The notes: generated from the letters alone by a model not told the origin. A stretch of DNA of 64,000 nt from Linnemannia schmuckeri (GCA_029449235.1 JANATG010000005.1:992001-1056000); one strand, 5' to 3'. Shown: positions 35,177 to 47,596, counted from the first letter of the stretch. A program made the numbers and translations.

Positions 35177-38146
35177 TCAGATTTGTAGGTCTTCGACATG
35201 TTCGAGCTGTTTAAGTTTTAAATAGACGTCGACGCCACGGCCTTGCAGGGACACGAGATGCATGCGTCCACCAAAGTACTGTGCATAGATTCTTGTCAAT
35301 GGCAGTCTAAAAAGTCCATCAAATCAGATTGAAGCAAAGCCCAATTGAACACAACATAACAAGTCAGACAAATAACAGGCAACAAACAAACCAAAATTGT
35401 TATGCAAGGGTGAAAGAGGTGAAGAGATCAAGCGAGAAATGTGTGAGAGAGTGAGTACGTGTGAGTGTGAGAGTGTGAGAAGGAAAGAGGGGAGAGAAAA
35501 AGAGAGACCCAGAGAGAACAGAGACCAAAAGAGAGGGAGGGATGCATTAGACAAATGAGTGAGTGGTTTTGGCTTTTTTCGCGTATGCCTCTTTTTCCTC
35601 AATCAACAAACAGGACCAGCATGCAAATACATGCGCATGAGCAAAGGAGGGGCGCGTACTGCAACCCCAATAGCAAATACAGTAGAACCAAAGAGATACA
35701 CACAGTAGCGGAGGCAAAAATCTCAGCTTACCCAAAACCTAGACCAGCAATAGGACCTCCAAGTCCAGCCTGCATTGCCAACCGACTGACTCCCTTAAAG
35801 ATACTCTCAGACTCGTTGCCTGAACTACCACCGTCCAACAGACCACCACCACCATCAGCGGCCGCGGAGGAGGACGGGGAAGAGGACTCGTCCTCATCCT
35901 TCACAGTCGTAAACGAATAATCAAAGATATGCTCAAGGTCCTCCTTGGACACTCCACCGCCCTGATCACGGATCCGGATCGTAATCTCGTGCTCACTCTG
36001 CGCAATAGTCACCTCAACTGGTGGATGTCCAAACTCGTTCGGTCGCTTCGTGATATCCATCTCCTCGCTTCCATCTTCTTTCATAACCACAGGCCCTCTG
36101 TTCAGTAGCGGTGATGAAGAAGGTCCTCCATTGTCCCCTTCAGGAACCTGTCGGACCTCTGCATGACCAACTGGTCCATCTTCCTCCATCGGTTCATCAA
36201 AAAAGCTGGTCGCTCGTCGTGGGACGGACCGCCCAGTCTTGACTGAATGCTCCACCGTCGCCCGCAAAGAGTTTTTGAGAAGCTCACAGAGGATGTACTC
36301 AAGATGGACTGGCACGTAGGTAAATGTCGCGTCCGTCTGACCATTGATCACTACATCGGGGCTCGATCCATAGTTGACATTACAAAGCTCTTGGACAAAT
36401 GATGCACAGTCCTTGACCAATTCTGCCGGCCTGAGTTGAGTGTGAACAACACCAATGACCTGGCTATTGACATTAGACTGGTCTGTGGTAATGGTACTGT
36501 TGTTGTCTTGGACTGAATCTTCATCGTCATTATCCTTGAGCAAGTCCGTCCTTTGTGCCCGAAGAGCGATAACTTGCTCGGCAATGAGCCGGATTCCGAT
36601 ACGCGACCTAATCATCTCGTCGAGAAACGTTTGGATATCGGCGGTGTTCATATATTTTTTACATTCCAAGAAACCTGGATGTCGCACGTAACAAATATAC
36701 CACGATAAAATATATGCCAATCAGTCAGAGTTATTCTTCGGTTTCTTTGGGGTGCGATGGAGGAAGGACTAAAGGGCAAAACATTTGCAATCATTCGACG
36801 TGCAGGTCAATAGGAATATGAGGAGAGAGAGAAGTCAATTCCGTCTATGTTTTGCTACTGATGCCAATGAGCTGAATGTATTACCTTGGGAGAGCATAGG
36901 AATGACGTCCGCATGGGACTCAACAAGTCCTCTTAAGACCTCAGCAAAGCGGTCAAGATCCTCCTTATCTCGAATATCTTCTTGGAATGCCGTCAGAGCC
37001 TGGAAGGAATCGTAGTAAAGCCGATACACCCGCTTGATATAAGGGTTGGTCCCGATAATAAAGGGCAGGTTCTGGATCGACTTGACTCGTCGTGCCAGCC
37101 GCACTGGTAATTCCTTGCGCGCGTACCGAGCCATCTGTAAGTTGACTTCTAGATCCTGGTGATGATGATCGTCTCCGTCGACTGTTGCAGCTGTAACTGT
37201 TGGTGTTGCTACTGATGCCTCGGCCCCGGCCTTCTTGGTACGCCCGAAGCCTAGGAGTGCCTTTAATGTGACAGTCTGGATCTCTTGATCGGCATACTAT
37301 CCAAAGCACAAGGTCGACACGCAGGCATATAGCCTCACAATTAACAAATAAAATAAGAAAAGCAACTGGACCTTTCACAAACAAAGCCTTACGGAGCATG
37401 GGGCAGGGTGTTGGACAAAAAAAAAGAAAACTTACAAGGGTCACCTGGTCGTCATAAAACGACACGATGTTATCGAGTTCTTGCTGTGTCGACATTTGCT
37501 GGTGCACGCCTCTCCTCCCCGGCCCACATTCAGTCCGCCGAGTCATAATAAGCGGCGATGACATGAAAAACATCCCAGCCTGCTGCTGGTGTCTTTGTCG
37601 TGGTTGCTGCAATTGTGAACAGTGATGTTGCTGGTGTCGTTGCATTTGGATAGCGGCGGTCGCTGACAGGGGTGTTGCGGACACTGCGCCTGCTGACTGG
37701 GATGAATGCGTATGGAACCCAAGACCTTCTCCTCGTCCGGGACCTATTTCTCTTAGGCCTCCTCTCCCCCCTGGCGGACATTGGACTGAGACTGCGAATG
37801 TGCCAGCAAAACCAGAGTCCGTCACCGTCCCTCGTTTCTTAGCTCCAAACATTGTCCTAGTTGCAGTCCTAGTCGTAGTTAATGTTCTAGAAAAAGAAGG
37901 CCCGCCGCTCCGCTGGTGTTGGTGTTGGTGTTGGTGTTGTCGGCATTGACTGGGCAACGCGTGAGGTGTTCTGGCGAAGAGGGTCATCCGGGCGGCGGCG
38001 ATGTTTCGGTATGTCATCCACGCCAAACCCCTTGTCATCACCGGGGTTATGTTGGTAGTTGTGGTGGGAGTCGAGGAGGGAATGAGTAGGAGTCGACTGT
38101 ACTGCTTCCAAGAGGGATGTCTTCGTAAGTGAATAGTCGATGCCAT
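35177..38146 (-). CDS. Mitochondrial alpha-ketoacid dehydrogenase kinase (BCKDK/PDK family)
   Basis: Predicted mitochondrial Ser kinase that phosphorylates and turns off the E1 subunit of branched-chain alpha-ketoacid or pyruvate dehydrogenase. Four exons: 38146-37436, 37296-36885, 36674-35732 and 35306-35177; GT-AG introns, phases fit, 731 aa. The N-terminus (MASTIHLRRHPSWKQYSRLL) is Arg-rich without acids, like a mitochondrial presequence, followed by a Gln/His-rich spacer. Core motifs: SFYDDQVTLYADQ, RKELPVRLARRVK, LPFIIGTNP, SRIGIRLIAEQ, the N-box ELLKNSLRATVEHS, the G1 box IRDQGGGV, SFTTV in the ATP lid, GFGLPLTR (G2), and SLQGRGVDVYLKL. LPFIIGTNP and ELPVR favour BCKDK over PDK. It is much longer than the usual 400-450 aa because of the N-terminal spacer and two acidic/Ser-rich inserts, one before the G1 strand and one in the ATP lid. 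Substrate choice cannot be read from sequence. Confidence 0.92.
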
Positions 38147-38874
38147 GAGCGCAAAGAGAGAAAGAGTGTGTGTGATGAAGTGAATGAGGGGACAGGTGAT
38201 TAATTGTGGGGTTGTCGTCAGAGCGTGGGTTCTTTTTATAAGGGAGAGAAAGGCAAAGAAGGAAGGTCGTTTTATCGTATTTTTGCAGCTCATACATACA
38301 TCCAGGACAAGAGAGAGCTTAGACAGATAGACGACCGTTTGGGTGCTTTATCGAGTGGAGTTGTGCAACCTTCCGTCCAACGGACATGTCGCCAAGTAGA
38401 AGTGGAAGTAGAAAACGATCAAAGAATACAAGGTGAAAAAGGGGCGGTTCTGGCTGCCAACACCAATAATAACATGAGACTGATCATTGATTGAAGGCCC
38501 CCCTCCCCCCCCCCCCCGCCAATGAACATGAACCAAAGGATATGAATCGATCCCTTAGTCAGGCTGTGCTTTACACTGCTCGCGGGCGGAAAACAGTTAG
38601 CATCCATTGCCGAGGGCAAAAACAAGCAAAAAGGTAGAACAAAGAGATTGTTTACAAACGAATAGGAATATTTTTAATGATGGCACTGAAGACCGATTTT
38701 ACGGTCAAACGGACGATGTAGTTAACAAACAAAAAGAAAAGGCACACTAGAAACGATAGTAGAAAAGAATAAAAACGCAAAAGAAGCAAAAGATATGTAA
38801 CAGGAGAAAAGGAATAAGGATGATACAAGCAGTCAATTGAGCTCATGAGGGGAATATACTGCTGTCTCCCCTCC
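38147..38874. other. Intergenic region between two tandem minus-strand genes
   Basis: A 728 bp gap holding the kinase promoter and the RabGAP 3' end. A C-run lies at about 38502-38518. No gene is seen. Confidence 0.6.
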
Positions 38875-41800
38875 TTAGTTAACCTCGCTGTTGGAGCGGC
38901 GGAAACTAAGACCGCCAAACATACTGTTGCGCGTCGACTGGCTGCGCTTGAGCTTCGTCTCGCCTTCCGCCACCATAAACTTGCGCGTTCCAAATCCACT
39001 CGACGTCGGTGATGTAGGCACAACTCCTGCACTCGCTGCCTTCTCACTTGGCCATCCCTTACGAACAACCGCCGCAGGTCTGGAGTTTGACATCGACTCG
39101 CGCCCAGATTGGGTCGAGCCCAAGGTATCGGTACTGCCACGAGGCAAAGTCTGCCGGCTGGAACTCTCCTGCGAATCTCCTGAACCCCGACGAGTATTCT
39201 CGCCGTTCAAAATCTGCATACCGTCCTCCGAGAGGGCTGTCATCTGAGTCGAGGCTCTGGGCGAGGGCGAACCGCTCCTCGAGTTGATCATACTCATCAT
39301 TGCAATCTCTCCAAGGGATTTGCGGACAGTGCGACCCCGTCCAAGGCTGTTGGTAGATGCAGCAAAGGCGGCGTTCATCTCCAGCTCCTTGACCTTCTCC
39401 TGTAGGGAATGCCGCTCAACTTGACCCTCCAACCACAGACGCTTCGTCTCCTCGAACTGCTGGCGCATCACGTTGATGTCTCGCTCAAAGGTATCCCGTT
39501 CGTGACGCAAACCGTCCATCTCCATAGCCATGGCCATCTTGGTAGACTGGAGGACCACCTGCTGTTCCTGGAGCATCATGACCGCCTCCTTGGAATCCAT
39601 CAGAACCTTCTCCAAGTTGTGGTTCTTTTGGCGCAGAGATTCGACCTCATTCATTGCCTCCATTGCAGAGACCTTGGCGTGAACGAGCTCACCAGTGACA
39701 TGAGCAAGCTCGCGCTCAACAACAGAGAGGCGCTGAGTAAGCTCATCCTGACCGTTGGTCGAGGAAGCGATCGAAGAAGCCTTGGTATCCATGCCCTCCT
39801 CCAGATCCTCATCCCGTGAGTGGGTGGACATGGCCATTGAGGAAGCAGCGTCGCTCTGACTCATCATCGAAGGAGAAACGGCGCTCATCATCGAAGCACG
39901 GTTTTGTTGACGCTCCATGTCGGCGATTCTCTTGCGAAGGTTCTCGGTTTCCTCCATAAACTGCATCTTCTCCATCTTGGCAACGACAAGCGCCTCCGTC
40001 ACATCGACATGATCCCTCTGGAGTGTCGACAGAGCCTTGGCCAAATCCTGAATCTGCTCCATTAGCATAGCATCAGTATTGCTAGATCTGGTGATACTTG
40101 AGGTCTCCACGGACTCGTCGTCTTCTCCGTCGTTCAAGCCAGCGAGGCTAGCTGAAGATCCGAACGAAGCAGCAATCGAAAGACGGCTGCCACCGCGCTT
40201 CAATGGAGGGGTAGTCTTGGGCTTGGGGGTGGCAGGTGCGGCCTTGGCCTCCTCTGTCTTGGCCTTAGATGAACCGAAGCGATCCTTAAAGCGCTTACTA
40301 GTCACCTCACCCGCGCGCTTCTGCTGATCCTCCAACTCGGCCAAATAGGCCATGGCGAGCGCATCCAGCTTGTCCTTGGAAATCTCGGAAGAGAGAGCCA
40401 TGGCATCCTTGATCACGCTTCCTGCATTGTCCTCGTAGACATCATAGAGCTTGGACGACAAAACCTCGAGCAGGTCCTCAAACTCCTGCAACTGCATCAG
40501 CTTTTCCTCGTTCTTCTTCAAGAAGGCGACGGCAACACGCATAATGGTCTCGGGGGCACCCTCGGTAAAGACGACATCATAGACGCGGAGAACCAATGGT
40601 AGGGGGTATGTGTAAGCGAACAAAGAGAGGAACCACTGGGATGCGTACATGGCAGCCTGGATTGAGTGGAACGAGAGATGAGCATGCAACATGGGCAGAT
40701 GTTCCGACAACAGAGCCGAGAACTGGTAAAGGCGCAACTGAAGGCCTTCCATGTTCAATGTAAACATGGTTCGCATATCGTAGGTCTCCATCAGACGGAC
40801 AAAGACACAAAACGCCTCCTTTTCGTCCATCTATGTGGTTAAAAAAATTGTGTCCGTTGAGTGTGGTATGGGATAGGCGTTACGTTAGCAGTCGCTCAGT
40901 AATTACTATCCGCAGTAAAGATAAAATGGAAGAGAGGATTATCGAGAAAGACCGAGATCCCTTACGTTCATGAGAAGTGGTCCGACCAAGAATCCAAGAC
41001 CTTGGCAGTAACCGACATGGGGATCGTAGAGAGAGTATGCCTTGAGGATGTTGAAGAGCATCTCTTGTCCTTTGCCGCCTTCTTCCTTGAACATGTCGAT
41101 CTGGGGGAACGTCCTGGCGAGGTCACGCTGGATGATGCGCTCGTAGGGCGAATGCTCCTTGAGGAGCTGGGTATACATGGTCTCGAGATAGGTCGAGGAC
41201 GCTTGGGACATGGACTGCCAGATCAAACCACGCAACTTTGAGGGAAGACCCTGGCGCACTCTGGCCGAGAGTAGATGGGGCAACTTGCTTGCCACGGCGT
41301 TGTAATCCTGGACGAGCATTCCCCAGAACTCCCAGTCGATTTCCTCGTCTCCTGCCTGGGGCTCCAACACCGAGGCCAGTGAGGACATGGGATCGACTGT
41401 CTCTGAGTTGGGGCTGTTGAGTGTGGTTGAATCGGCAATGAGGCGATGCAGGGTGTTGAGGTTGCCCTTAAGGATGTTGGATTCGATACAGACTGACTTT
41501 GGATCAGTGTCCAAGAGGCCGTTTTGTCGCTCGAGGCGTGCAAGCAAAAATGAAGTTGAATCCTATGAATAGAACAAACGTCAATAAACAAAGGCGCACG
41601 GGTGTTAGTGTCGTGAGAGGATTAAAAAAAACGCTTATCGCCACCTTGTGCCAATTACTGCCTCATTCAGAGGCGAGAAAAAAGTGGTGTTTGGCACGAA
41701 TAATAATCGATGGAGTTCAGTGCGTGACTGACGAGTAAATACCTGTGGTGGCAATAGGCTGTTCTGCTCTTCCAGCTTGTGAAGAAGTTCAATGTCGACG

Positions 41801-44066
41801 GCATTATCGGCGGAAAGGTCTGGCCGTGCGTGTGCGCCCTTGATCTTGGAAAAGTGGCCTTTGGGCTGGGGGAGTAAGAAGCCCAGGGTGGTGTTACTGT
41901 TCAGTCGAGCTCTGCTAGCGGCAGCGGAAGGGGAGGAGAGGAAGGAAGAGGAGCCGCCTCCGATCCTGCTATTGAGGCTGGACTCCAATCCATGTGTGAG
42001 AGATTCGGACGAGGCGTTGTCGAGGATATCGTCGAGCATTCTTTTAAACGAGGCAACGTGGTCCTCCTCTTCGGCGGATGTCTTTTGAAGGTCTATTATT
42101 TGTTTTCAAAGAGAGAAATAAACGAGAAAGGTCAACTGGTGAAGGAGAGAATAAAGGATAAGGGATGGATGACGAAGAGAAAGGTATGGACGACAGTTTG
42201 AAAATATGTGCCATGTGCGTTAAGGAAGGAAGGGCAAGATGCTCCCTTTCAAGAAAGGTGGCCGTCTGCCCTTTGCCCTTTGCCCTTGGATGCACCATCT
42301 GTCCCCTCCTGTTCGCCCTTTGCCCCCTTGGCAATCTTGTTTTTCCTTATGCCATCTTGCCCTGTCTCCTACGTTGCCCTTTACCTCTTTGCTTGTCTCT
42401 CTCTCTGTCTGTCTTCTGTCTCTTGCTCTCTCTTTTTATTACTTTGACCAACTATTGGTATTGTATGGCTGGCACTCTTTCTGGGTCGCCACTTTGGGTC
42501 GACTGACGAAGGAATACTCCCAGGCAAAGCCAATGGATAATAACGAACGACATGGCCCCGCGGGAAAAGGACAAGGGAAGGGAAGGGAAGGGAAGGGAAG
42601 GGAAGGGAAGGAAGGGAAAGAAGGGACAAAGGGGAAGAACAACAAAAGGGAGGAGCATGGGAGGATAGGCGAAAGGGATCCGATCTTTTGAACTCAAAAA
42701 AGATAACCCAGCAACCAGGCAAGCCAGTTGAACCCAACTCAACTCAACTCCGTTCACTCTTCTGCCTCTCCCACTCTCTTCCTGGGGTGGGAGGGAGCAT
42801 GGCTTGGGTACCTTGGGTCGTCGATGTTTCAGTAGAACAAGAGTGGCTGGACGCGTTTGGGCTTTTTTTTATCTTTTGTTCGTACGGTAAACTGCACACT
42901 GCAGGAGAGTGGAGAGGGAAGAAGGTATATGATAGTGGGGTATGATTGAAGCAAATGATAAGGGATAGTTGGTGATAGGAAGAGGAGAGCAGAGGAAGGG
43001 TGGAAGGAACAGTTCTTTTTTTTTTTGAAGAGACAGATGATGAAGTGAGAAAAAGATGATGGCGAAGCTGATCAACCAATTATGGAAGTATTGAAAAATA
43101 AAAAGCGAGCGAACGAAGACGAGAAGGGAAAAGGAAAGGGGAAAAGTAAGAAAGTAAGAGAAGAGAGACGAAAGAGAGGCATTGCCGCTTGGACTGGGTC
43201 ACCACCGCCTGACATACGAAATGAGAGCAAAATAATAATGGGAAAAAAAGAAAGTAAAGAAAGAGTAGTACCGTACTACTTCAATACACGCACGAATATC
43301 GATTGTTCATCGTTGTTCAATGCTGCTTGTTTGTTTTTGATATTGATATCGATTTTTAGCAAGAATCAGCGCTTGGCGATATTGCCGTATGTGGGCATGG
43401 TATGGGTATGGAGCATGGAGTCGATTGTGTGTATGTGTAGGACATGCTTCGTATGGCCCATTTTTAATGGGTTCTCAATTGCCATGGCATAGGATATGTG
43501 TTTAATGGATTATAGCAATAAAAGAAAGGCATCACCAAAAGGGAGAAAGGAGACTGCAGCCTTATTATGAGCGTGAGCCACGAGGATAATAGCCGACCTC
43601 TGTTTCTCTGTCAACCTTTTGTCTATGGGTTTATTCCAGTCTTGTCCAATCCAGAGAATCGGATCACACACTCATACATAGTTACTGAAAAGTCATGATG
43701 ACGATGGTGGATTCAGAGTGATGAGTGATGGTACGTGTGTGAGAGTGGAGGGAGGGAAATGAAGGTTGAGCCAATTTGTGCTTTGGCAATGTTGCTGTTA
43801 TGTGAGGATGGTGCCACGATGTAACCATACAAACACTATGCTTTGTTATATAAATATTCACAGCACTGACACTCCTTTTTTTGTTGGCTCATCTTGCCTT
43901 TGCATTGCTTGTTTGTTCGTGATGACTCGGACATCGGTGAAGAGACAAAGAGAAAGCACTTACAGGAGGTGGAGGGGAAGGAGGCCTTGGTGGTGGCGGC
44001 TGTGGCGGAAGAAGGGGAGGGGGCGGGAGAAGGGAGAGATTGTTTGTCTTGGGTCAGGGTATCCAT
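38875..44066 (-). CDS. Gyp5/EVI5-like TBC-domain Rab GTPase-activating protein
   Basis: Predicted GAP that speeds GTP hydrolysis by Ypt/Rab GTPases in ER-Golgi and polarised exocytic traffic. Five exons: 44066-43964, 42092-41743, 41562-40966 and 40830-38875 are four coding blocks that join in phase (1001 aa); the first encodes only 34 residues and joins across a 1.87 kb intron, making it the least certain. The TBC domain runs from about 256 (GLPSKLRGLIW) and has the arginine finger in IIQRDLARTFP (Arg about 301) and the glutamine finger in GYCQG (Gln about 338), so it should be catalytic. The domain continues across the 40965/40831 intron through SFHSIQAAMYASQWFLSLFA and LRVYDVVFTEG. The C-terminal half holds long heptad coiled coils (about 600-860) and a Ser-rich tail. 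Yeast Gyp5 (about 890 aa) has the same TBC-then-coiled-coil order. The correct number of coding exons seen is four. Confidence 0.9.
42093..43963 (-). other. Long first intron of the RabGAP gene
   Basis: A 1871-nt proposed intron with donor GTAAGTGC and acceptor AATAATAG on the minus strand. It contains a (GGGAA)n-type repeat at 42572-42612 (+ strand) and CT/GA-rich patches. No independent gene is visible inside. If the 34-residue first exon is wrong, translation could start nearer the acceptor and part of this would be promoter. Confidence 0.5.
42572..42612. repeat. (GGGAA)n pentanucleotide repeat
   Basis: Seven or eight GGGAA units in a row, ending in a GGAAGGGAAAGAAGGGA drift segment. It is purine-only on the + strand, in the RabGAP first intron. 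Confidence 0.92.
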
Positions 44067-45567
44067 GTCCACCGATGGTTGAGTATATATATATATCGTT
44101 ACAAAAAGAAGAGGAAGTGGGAGAAACGGAGGACAAGAAGAAAGGCGAAAAAGGTAAAGGATACAAAGGGAATAAAGGAAGGAAAGGGGGGAGGAAGAAG
44201 GAAGGTAAGGAATAAAAGAGCAAAGAAGAAAGAGAGAGAAGCAGGGTAAGGTGGGACAGAGGGAAGCAGAAAAAGGAAGGGAAAAGGAAAAGGAGGAAAA
44301 GGAGGAAGAAGAGAAACGAGAGAGGGGGAGGAAGGAGAAGAGAGAAGACAGAGACAAGTGTGGATGTGTGCAACGGGTAGAAGAAAGAAAGATAAAAACG
44401 TTGCCTGAGCTGAGCTTATTATTTTTTTCTTTAAACCTTTTTTTGTGGTTCAACTCAACAGGGGGACAAACAAGAAGAGAGACAAAGGTGGACACATGTT
44501 GGAAGGTGGATGTGGGATGGGAGTTGGAGTGGAGTGAAAGGGAGCAGGCGCTGTACTGTAGACAAGAGTCACTCTCTCAATTTTTTTAAGGTTCGAATGG
44601 ATGAGGGTTGACCCTTAGATGGTCTCTTTGTCGCACCTTGAAGAAGGGTTCCCCCGTCCTAATCGTGCATGTCTGTGTCCCATTGTCCCCCTGTGTCCCT
44701 TTTGTTTGCAACGGTCTGACGGGAGAGGTACCTGAACTTTTGTACAAAAAAAACACGTTTTTTTCTTGTCTATTTTTTATTCCTCATTGTGTGGTAAGAA
44801 TGCAGTCTATGCCAACGAGTAACTAGTGCAACGGGAAGAAAAGGTAAAAATAAAAAAAAAGACAATAGACGAACGGATTACTTCCTTAGGATCCATGGTG
44901 TAAAAGAGACATAGAGACCAACTCCTCTCTTTGCAGTCTTCTTTCCCAGCTTGCCATGTTGCGCAATGCTTGCATGTTTGCTTCTCTCCTTCAATGCAGC
45001 CTCTACACTCGCGTGGCATTTATCGCTGTTTTCTTTTCCTCTTTGCTGTCATAAAAACAAAAAAGAATGTTGTGCCTGAAAAGTAAGACCGCGTGGAATT
45101 TTGAAGTGTGAAAAAAAGAAAAGAGAAAAGATCAGTTAGACAAAGAAAGGCGAGCATTAGCACTCTTATTCAACAACATGGAAGTGCTCAGCAAACTCAT
45201 GCTATCAACCAGTGGCCAAAAGTATGCGTTGCCATATAAACATTGAGAGGAGGGCAATGTAAATATTATCAGGAGAGATAATTGGCAGCGATCGGAAGAA
45301 AATAAACTAAGAAAAGGGCACCTTATTATTCCTTGACAGATCCGGGGACCCATACAGACTTTGTAATATATCATTTCAAAGGGATCACACCAACCAAGAG
45401 ATGCATCCAATGTCAGTCACAGCAGTCATGAAGATTATTTGATCGCACGATCTGCACATTTTGCTACTTGTAAAGACTTGCCACCTCAATAAAAGAGAAG
45501 CGTCGATCTTGTTGTCCTCGACATCTTATAACAACGAGCACACCCACTACTGCAGAGGGAACCCTCC
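44067..45567. promoter_or_regulatory. Divergent promoter region
   Basis: 1.5 kb between the RabGAP (-) and the RD/RE-repeat gene (+), so it should hold both promoters. 44100-44360 is almost pure purine on the + strand, meaning CT-rich reading toward the RabGAP start, a common fungal promoter trait. A minus-strand 70-codon frame at 44807-45019 is Cys-rich at its start; it is discussed as a weak candidate and is not called a gene. Confidence 0.5.
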
Positions 45568-47541
45568 ATGGATCGACACTCCTATTCACGATCATCAGGA
45601 GAACACCGTCGTGGGTCTTCAACAGAGCGCTACAGCGGCCCACCTACAGCATCAGGCTCAAGTGGCGCAGGCGGGGGAGGAGGATCCAGCAACAACCTAA
45701 ACAACGCCAGCAATGCATCAAATAGTGGAGGAGGAGGGACTCGAGTTCGATCTCGATCCCCAGGCGATTCATCCTACCATCTCGACGGTCACTACCGTGG
45801 CAGCAGTTCTCATCGCTCGCCACCCCACATGCCCTCATCCTACTACTCATCAAGAGAGCATCACCCTTATTACCGAAACGAGCGAGACTACTATTCCAGA
45901 GGAGGCAGCAACGAACCCTACCATCCTTATCGTCCATCGCCACCGCCACCAAGGTCTAGACACGGAAGCTCAAACTCACCCGGACATATGGGCCACGGCG
46001 TTCCACCTAGTCGACACCCTTCCTTTCACTATGGCTCGTCGTCTTCGTATCAGTCTCCTTCGCCTCATAATCAGCTTCGACTTCCCCACGCACACCCGCC
46101 ACCTCCACCTGCACGACGACCTATTGCACACCAACTACCACCACCACCATCGTCATCGAGCTCAGCGTCAGGTCGGCCGTCAGCAGCCTCTAGAATTGCA
46201 TCCCCATCGCTGGACTCTTCAAGGAAGGACGGGCCTGCGGCGCAGTCGTCGGATCGACCCTCGGTGGCTCCCAGGAACTTTTCACCAGGACCGGAACCTG
46301 GCCAGATCCCAGAGTATGAAATCGACCACCGTGAATGGGATCGGGACCGTGACAGGGAGAGAGAAAGGGAAAGGGATAGAGAAAGGGAACGGGATCGGGA
46401 GCGGGAAAGAGATCGAGACAGGGAGCGCGACAGAGACCGTGAACGGGAACGTGAACAGCGCGAGCGGGACAGGGAACGCGAACGCGAACGTGAGCGTGAA
46501 CGTGAGCGTGAGAGAGAAATCCGAGAGCGCGAAAGGGATCGAGACAGAGAACGTGAGCGAGAAAGAGAACGAGAGCGTGAGTCATCTAGTATGAGTAGGA
46601 GCGGAAGTGGCGCTCCAGGAGGACCCTATCAGAGCCGGCACTCTTCTGGACCACCCATGCCCATGGCTCCAGCATCCTCCCTTCCAGTACATCCTTCTAC
46701 CAACTTGCCTAGTGGACCTGCAAACCACAGCTACAGCTCTAGTCCTTACAAACCAGCACTAAGTACTACTCACCAGGTCCCGTCTTCATCCTACAACAAC
46801 AATACCAGCAACAGCAACAATAGCAACAACAACAACAACAGCAACCAAAATGGTCCCGTCAACTCTGGTCCCGGCTCAGTTGGACTCCCAACACAACCAA
46901 CTCCACATCAACTCCTTCAACAGCAGCAGCAGCAGATCATGAGTGCAGTGGTCGATGTCACCAAACTTTCATGGGCACCAGAGATCGAGCTGGAGGTGCA
47001 GAGGTATCGGGAAGAGTCCAAAAAGTTGCGACAGGACGAGGATCGACTGATGGAGGCTCGTCGCAAGAGCCGTTTCGAGTTGGAGAGAGCCAGCTGGGAT
47101 GTTGAGCGCCAAGATCATCTCGTAGGTCTTGTGCTGGGACAGCTGGAGGAGTTGGATCGAGAGGTCGAGGTGACGGATCATTCGAGTGGAGACCATACAG
47201 AGTCGTCGACATCGTTGACGCTTTCGACTACAAAGTTTACTGGACATCACCATCATCACCATGAACGACACGAACGGCAAGAGCGCCATGAACGCCATCA
47301 CCGGAGCAATGGCAGCAAACCGAGCAGCAGTCGGTCCAACAGCACTCGGGAAGTCAGCCACCACCATCGGAGCAGTGCTTCTGGAGATTTGTCAGTGACA
47401 ACGACCGTTACTTCGTCGTCTACGGTTTCTTCAGTGGTGACACGATCGCCTTCTAGAGCCTCGGGTTCTCCTCTGAACGCTCAGGAGATGAATGTTGTCA
47501 GGACTACTACAACGACTACAAGTACTAGCACTCCTCAATAA
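45568..47541 (+). CDS. RD/RE-repeat, low-complexity coiled-coil protein
   Basis: I do not recognise a specific orthologue. One uninterrupted 657-codon exon starts at the ATG in CCTCCATGG. Residues 1-250 are Ser/Pro/Tyr/His/Gly-rich with several RS-like steps (RVRSRSPGDS). Residues about 253-340 are a near-perfect alternation of Arg with Glu or Asp, more than 80 residues long. Then come Pro/Ser- and Asn/Gln-rich linkers. The only ordered-looking part is about 465-540 (LSWAPEIELEVQRYREES and following), a charged helical coiled coil with many Glu/Arg. A His-rich and Ser/Thr-rich tail follows. Long RE/RD tracts occur in nuclear splicing and RNA-processing proteins, so a nuclear RNA-related role is plausible but only inferred. 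The stop lies 55 bp from the convergent ceramidase stop. Confidence 0.85.
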   Translation: MDRHSYSRSSGEHRRGSSTERYSGPPTASGSSGAGGGGGSSNNLNNASNASNSGGGGTRVRSRSPGDSSYHLDGHYRGSSSHRSPPHMPSSYYSSREHHPYYRNERDYYSRGGSNEPYHPYRPSPPPPRSRHGSSNSPGHMGHGVPPSRHPSFHYGSSSSYQSPSPHNQLRLPHAHPPPPPARRPIAHQLPPPPSSSSSASGRPSAASRIASPSLDSSRKDGPAAQSSDRPSVAPRNFSPGPEPGQIPEYEIDHREWDRDRDRERERERDRERERDRERERDRDRERDRDREREREQRERDREREREREREREREREIRERERDRDRERERERERERESSSMSRSGSGAPGGPYQSRHSSGPPMPMAPASSLPVHPSTNLPSGPANHSYSSSPYKPALSTTHQVPSSSYNNNTSNSNNSNNNNNSNQNGPVNSGPGSVGLPTQPTPHQLLQQQQQQIMSAVVDVTKLSWAPEIELEVQRYREESKKLRQDEDRLMEARRKSRFELERASWDVERQDHLVGLVLGQLEELDREVEVTDHSSGDHTESSTSLTLSTTKFTGHHHHHHERHERQERHERHHRSNGSKPSSSRSNSTREVSHHHRSSASGDLSVTTTVTSSSTVSSVVTRSPSRASGSPLNAQEMNVVRTTTTTTSTSTPQ

Positions 47542-47596
47542 CTTTTCACACAAATTGTATAATATAATGAAATGTTTATATTCTGGCAGCCACTAG

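Noticed and set aside
45713..46594. Long overlapping plus-strand open frame inside the RD/RE-repeat gene
   Set aside because: It is a shadow of the repeat-rich coding frame; its composition follows from shifted Arg/Glu codons and it has no motif.
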